From an uncultured Saprospiraceae bacterium (GTDB lineage Bacteria; Bacteroidota; Bacteroidia; Chitinophagales; Saprospiraceae): a DNA stretch of 17,939 nt. The stretch spans positions 1-17,939 of the forward strand of contig CALGLS010000304.1 of NCBI GenBank assembly GCA_937959375.1. Direction: 5' to 3'. The first letter of the stretch is position 1. Each line of letters starts with the position of its first letter. Positions 15,832 through 17,939 of this stretch are shown here, one piece after another. The translations under genes and the position numbers were made by a program. A model generated the notes under the pieces. The model worked only from the letters and a program-made list of their open reading frames with translations, searched no databases and was not told where the DNA came from.

Positions 15832-15979
15832 AATGTGAATTAGAATTAGAATTAGAATTTTCCCGTAATCGCGGACTCTACGTTAGTGATTCACATTCAC
15901 ATTCACATTCACATTCACATTCACATTCACTCACGTCAGAAGGCCATTCTAATTCTAATTCCTATTCTAATTCTAATTC
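15824..15979. repeat. GAATTA-type interspersed inverted repeat, copy 2, with an internal ATTCAC array
   Basis: Starts with the same 27 bp as copy 1 (15824-15850 equals 2316-2342). The left arm is GAATTA hexamers to about 15859, then CCGTAA (15863-15868) and CTACGTTAG (15878-15886), the reverse complements of the TTACGG and CTAACGTAG core of copy 1. Seven tandem ATTCAC units follow (15889-15930), then TGACGT on the minus strand (15932-15937), GGCC (15942-15945) and a right arm of TAATTC hexamers (15946-15979). Arms are complementary. Read on the minus strand, the order GAATTA arm, GGCC, core, TAATTC arm matches copy 1. It covers the stops of both convergent neighbours. Confidence 0.85.
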
Positions 15980-16713
15980 AAAAAAGGATCAGCCCCTTCT
16001 CCTATCGCAGCCCAATCCATCCCTCCCTTCACATTCGTCAACTGTAGAGTCGGACCAGCAGTGACGTGCGTTTGCGCAACTTTAGCTCCAGTCGTCAAAG
16101 CCTTCCAATCTTCCCAACTTGTTTCAACACCACCAATCGGAATAATCTTCACCCACATCTTCCAAGCCACAGGCAAACCATTTTCATCCATAATCCAAAC
16201 GTAAGTATCTCCGGGTGTAACTCCTCCTCCTTCATATTTAATCATCAATCCCTTTCGACCATCTTTCAAGGTGACCAAACTTCTATTTGTCCCCGGATCA
16301 AAAACTTTTGCAGGTGCATTCAACCAAAAAGAATCGTTACAAAAGAAACCCCATGCCTTTTGCACTAGATCATTTGCAGCAGTTCCGTCCAGTTGTACAT
16401 TTCCTTGAAATGCTTTTCCAGTTACCGTTTTTGTATTGAGCAATACTTTGTTATCGCCCCAAACCACGCGTACCATATTCCGCTTCTTATCCCACAGGTA
16501 ATCATGACCTCCCGGAAAAGACCATTGCACATAAGTTGTGGTATCCCAGGCTGCATAATTAATTGCTTCCAGCATTTTATTTGCTTGAACATCTGCCTCA
16601 GCTGAAGGTGTCCCTTCTGGCATTTTTTCATTTGCTATTACACCAAAAATGATTGCTCCTACAATCAATACTGCAATTATTATGGCTAGCCATTTTAGTA
16701 TTTTCTTTATCAT
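15973..16713 (-). CDS. Membrane-anchored protein of unknown function
   Basis: 246 aa. The N-terminus MIKKILKWLAIIIAVLIVGA and following residues give one membrane helix (about 8-28) or an uncleaved signal. After a short linker (EKMPEGTPSAEADVQANKML) comes a globular, Trp- and Gly-rich domain with likely beta strands (TTYVQWSFPGGHDYLWDKK, NMVRVVWGDNKVLLN, KGLMIKYEGGGVTPGDTYV, VWIMDENGLPVAWKMWVKI). It is most likely an inner-membrane protein with a periplasmic domain; I do not recognise a named family or catalytic residues. The antisense ORFs over it lack protein-like character. The final codons (Leu-Asn-TAG, 15973-15981) come from repeat copy 2, so the natural end may have been replaced by the repeat. 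It faces the histidine kinase gene and lies between two hairpin repeats. Confidence 0.75.
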   Translation of the reverse strand: MIKKILKWLAIIIAVLIVGAIIFGVIANEKMPEGTPSAEADVQANKMLEAINYAAWDTTTYVQWSFPGGHDYLWDKKRNMVRVVWGDNKVLLNTKTVTGKAFQGNVQLDGTAANDLVQKAWGFFCNDSFWLNAPAKVFDPGTNRSLVTLKDGRKGLMIKYEGGGVTPGDTYVWIMDENGLPVAWKMWVKIIPIGGVETSWEDWKALTTGAKVAQTHVTAGPTLQLTNVKGGMDWAAIGEGADPFLN

Positions 16714-16737
16714 GTTACAAATATAGGAAATTTAGAC

Positions 16738-16819
16738 ATTGCTAGTTCGCAATTGGCGATTGGCTTCTCTCTACCACAGTACTATACAAGGCTCAAGAGA
16801 GCCAACAGGCGACAGCAAT
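16738..16819. repeat. Imperfect long inverted repeat
   Basis: Left arm 16738-16773 (ATTGCT, TCGC, a doubled ATTGGC, then CTCTCT) is matched by the reverse complement of 16793-16819 (GAGAGCC, AACAGGCGAC, AGCAAT) with several gaps. The loop is about 19 bases. It lies in the 155-base divergent gap between the minus-strand anchored protein and the plus-strand nuclease-like gene, where both promoters must also lie. Its sequence is unrelated to the GAATTA element. Probably another class of intergenic hairpin repeat. Confidence 0.5.
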
Positions 16820-16868
16820 CACTAAAAGCTAACAAGCATTTATTATCTTAGCGTTAAATACTATCACA

Positions 16869-17450
16869 TTGAAAGAAAGTGGTTTAAATTTTAATTTCCC
16901 AAAAGATTGGAAAGTCATCAAATTTGACGAACATCGGTTCTATCAATATGTAAATGGTATGGGTTTGAAAGGAGTTGATTTTATTTGCATAAAACCCAGT
17001 GGTCATCTACTCCTGATCGAAGTCAAAAACTACGCAGATCGATTCCCTCAAGATGGCATAAAACCAGCTTTGGCAGTACTCGAAAACCCAATTCCTTATG
17101 CCAATCAAATCGCACAGAAATTTGAAGATAGTGCTCAACTGATTGAGGTGATTCACAAATATTATTTACGGAAATTTTGGTTTCGACAATTTGGATCAAC
17201 ACTAGCCATAATCTTTTCCGATTTTTTTAAAGCAAACTTTGATTGGATTTTTTGGCTCCAAGCCTACCAAGCACTTACTGGACACCCACCCAAAACCAGC
17301 TTGATCTGGTGGATGGAACTAGGCGAAGAAGTTTCAAAAGTAGAACGATCAATGGTGCATATTGAACTCAACTCTTTTTTTACAGAAGCAGATACAACTA
17401 TACAAATTTTAGATCAACATAGCGAACAAAATGAAATTACAGTATCCTAA
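16869..17450 (+). CDS. Small PD-(D/E)XK nuclease-like protein of unknown role
   Basis: 193 aa. The core GVDFICIKPSGHLLLIEVKNY gives Asp37, Glu51 and Lys53, the D-(x13)-E-x-K pattern of the PD-(D/E)XK nuclease fold, preceded by a helix with an acidic residue (FDEHRFYQYVNG). The rest, with many aromatics (RKFWFRQFGSTLAIIFSD, FDWIFWLQAYQAL), shows no other known domain. It may be an active nuclease, a restriction-like or repair protein, or a degenerate fold member. The start is TTG at 16869: an in-frame stop at 16830-16832 precedes it, no ATG lies between, and the first internal ATG (Met31) would remove the first helix and leave only six residues before Asp37. It is a singleton with no recognisable partner, flanked on both sides by inverted repeats. 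Confidence 0.65.
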   Translation: MKESGLNFNFPKDWKVIKFDEHRFYQYVNGMGLKGVDFICIKPSGHLLLIEVKNYADRFPQDGIKPALAVLENPIPYANQIAQKFEDSAQLIEVIHKYYLRKFWFRQFGSTLAIIFSDFFKANFDWIFWLQAYQALTGHPPKTSLIWWMELGEEVSKVERSMVHIELNSFFTEADTTIQILDQHSEQNEITVS

Positions 17451-17515
17451 ATTAACAGGGATGCGATTACTTATATGGAGCTAAATGATTTTGTTTGGTC
17501 ATATTCTTTTAGAAC

Positions 17516-17627
17516 GGTTTGAAGAAGTGAAGGATGTAAGGTTTGAAGGACACATAATATGCGAAATTTAGCTGGGCTAAACAGGCATGCGATCAAGGGA
17601 ACCTTCAAACCTTCACTCCTTCAAACC
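17516..17627. repeat. Long inverted repeat of GGTTTGAAGG units
   Basis: Left arm 17516-17549 reads GGTTTGAAGAAGTGAAGG, a short ATGTAA insert, then GGTTTGAAGG. The right arm 17602-17627 is its reverse complement with one substitution and the insert missing. The loop is 52 bases. Transcribed, it would give a stem of about 26 pairs. Its loop contains TAAACAGGCATGCGAT (17578-17593), which resembles TTAACAGGGATGCGAT just upstream (17452-17467). It occupies most of the 231-base gap before the M28 peptidase gene, and no ORF is present there. Confidence 0.75.
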
Positions 17628-17681
17628 AAATAAAATCAGTTAGAACCACTTATATTGAAGTTGTTTAAAAAAATCACCATC

Positions 17682-17939
17682 ATGAAAAAACAATTACTAT
17701 TCATCCTTAGTCTACTACTCTCCATCAACATCATCGCACAAGACGATATAGTACAACTTAGCGGCACCTTACTCGGTGACACTCCCATCGAAGAAGACCT
17801 ACAAGAACTTTGTGATCGAATCGGAGGTCGCGTTACAGGATCTGCCTCCAACGAAGCTGCAGTGGAATGGGCGCTAAAAAAATTCAGACAAGCAGGCGTC
17901 AACACACGCATACAGCCTTTCCAAATGCCGGTACTCTGG
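17682..17939 (+). CDS. M28-family metallopeptidase, 5' end only (3' partial)
   Basis: The first 86 codons of a secreted peptidase that continues past the window. Signal peptide MKKQLLFILSLLLSINIIAQ is followed by a mature start with a conserved IGGRVTGSASNEAAVEWALK segment (about residues 47-66) and FRQAGVNTRIQPFQMP. This is the N-terminal part of M28 aminopeptidases and carboxypeptidase Q-like enzymes; the zinc-binding residues lie downstream and cannot be checked. The ATG at 17682 follows an A-rich leader. The protein would act in the periplasm or outside the cell. The family call rests on the N-terminal pattern only. Confidence 0.75.
   Translation, partial: MKKQLLFILSLLLSINIIAQDDIVQLSGTLLGDTPIEEDLQELCDRIGGRVTGSASNEAAVEWALKKFRQAGVNTRIQPFQMPVLW

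Noticed and set aside
15889..15930. ATTCAC array considered as a CRISPR or short-spacer array
   Set aside because: Units are 6 bp and contiguous with no spacers, and no cas gene is present.
15744..16064. Plus-strand ORF of 106 codons with ELELEL, SHSHSH and SNSNSN runs
   Set aside because: It spans the histidine kinase end, repeat copy 2 and the antisense of the anchored protein. The periodic peptide reflects DNA hexamers, not a gene.
16066..16605. Plus-strand ORFs of 100 and 70 codons
   Set aside because: They are antisense to the 15973-16713 gene, which has a clean membrane anchor and protein-like composition; the antisense products are rich in Ser, Cys and His with no start context.
17636..17911. 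Minus-strand ORF of 91 codons near the window end
   Set aside because: It is antisense to the start of the M28 peptidase, whose signal peptide and IGGRVTGS motif are convincing.

Overview
The window looks like chromosomal DNA of a member of the Bacteroidota. It is AT-rich, and the first gene ends in a type IX secretion (T9SS) type A sorting domain. A DUF6089/PorG-like outer-membrane barrel is present, starts lack Shine-Dalgarno sequences and have A-rich leaders, and many intergenic spaces hold hairpin repeats. I cannot name the genus. No rRNA, tRNA, CRISPR array, transposase or phage gene is visible.

Layout. (1) Positions 2-2317 hold the 3' part of a secreted heparinase II/III-like polysaccharide lyase with a C-terminal T9SS signal. 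(2) Positions 2316-2425 hold a GAATTA-rich inverted repeat, followed by ppk1 (polyphosphate kinase, 2479-4530) and a strong bidirectional terminator shared with the convergent PorG-like barrel gene (4609-5457, minus). (3) Positions 5745-12501 form an envelope cluster built around a divergent start near 9.9 kb. Leftward run a CDP-alcohol phosphatidyltransferase, a GT4 glycosyltransferase, an ICMT/PEMT-like membrane methyltransferase and two soluble SAM methyltransferases. Rightward run a Wzx/MATE-type flippase and an MscS-type channel with a long coiled-coil tail. (4) yaaA (12718-13482) has its own terminator, and after it comes an orphan TPR sensor histidine kinase (13768-15831). (5) The right end alternates genes and hairpin repeats: a second, larger copy of the GAATTA element, an anchored protein of unknown function (minus), an imperfect inverted repeat, a small PD-(D/E)XK-like protein with a TTG start, another inverted repeat, and the 5' end of an M28-type metallopeptidase that runs off the window.

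How the genes work together. The cluster at 5.7-12.5 kb has the parts needed to make a phospholipid or lipid-linked head group, glycosylate it, methylate it and move it across the inner membrane; the product cannot be deduced. The flanking genes look like independent housekeeping or envelope units.

The most distinctive non-coding signal is the repeat family at 2316-2425 and 15824-15979. The two copies share a 27-bp identical end, hexanucleotide arms in inverted orientation, a GGCC mark and a core (CTAACGTAG...TTACGG). The second copy also carries an internal array of seven ATTCAC units and supplies the stop codons of both convergent neighbours. Two further, unrelated inverted repeats lie at 16738-16819 and 17516-17627.
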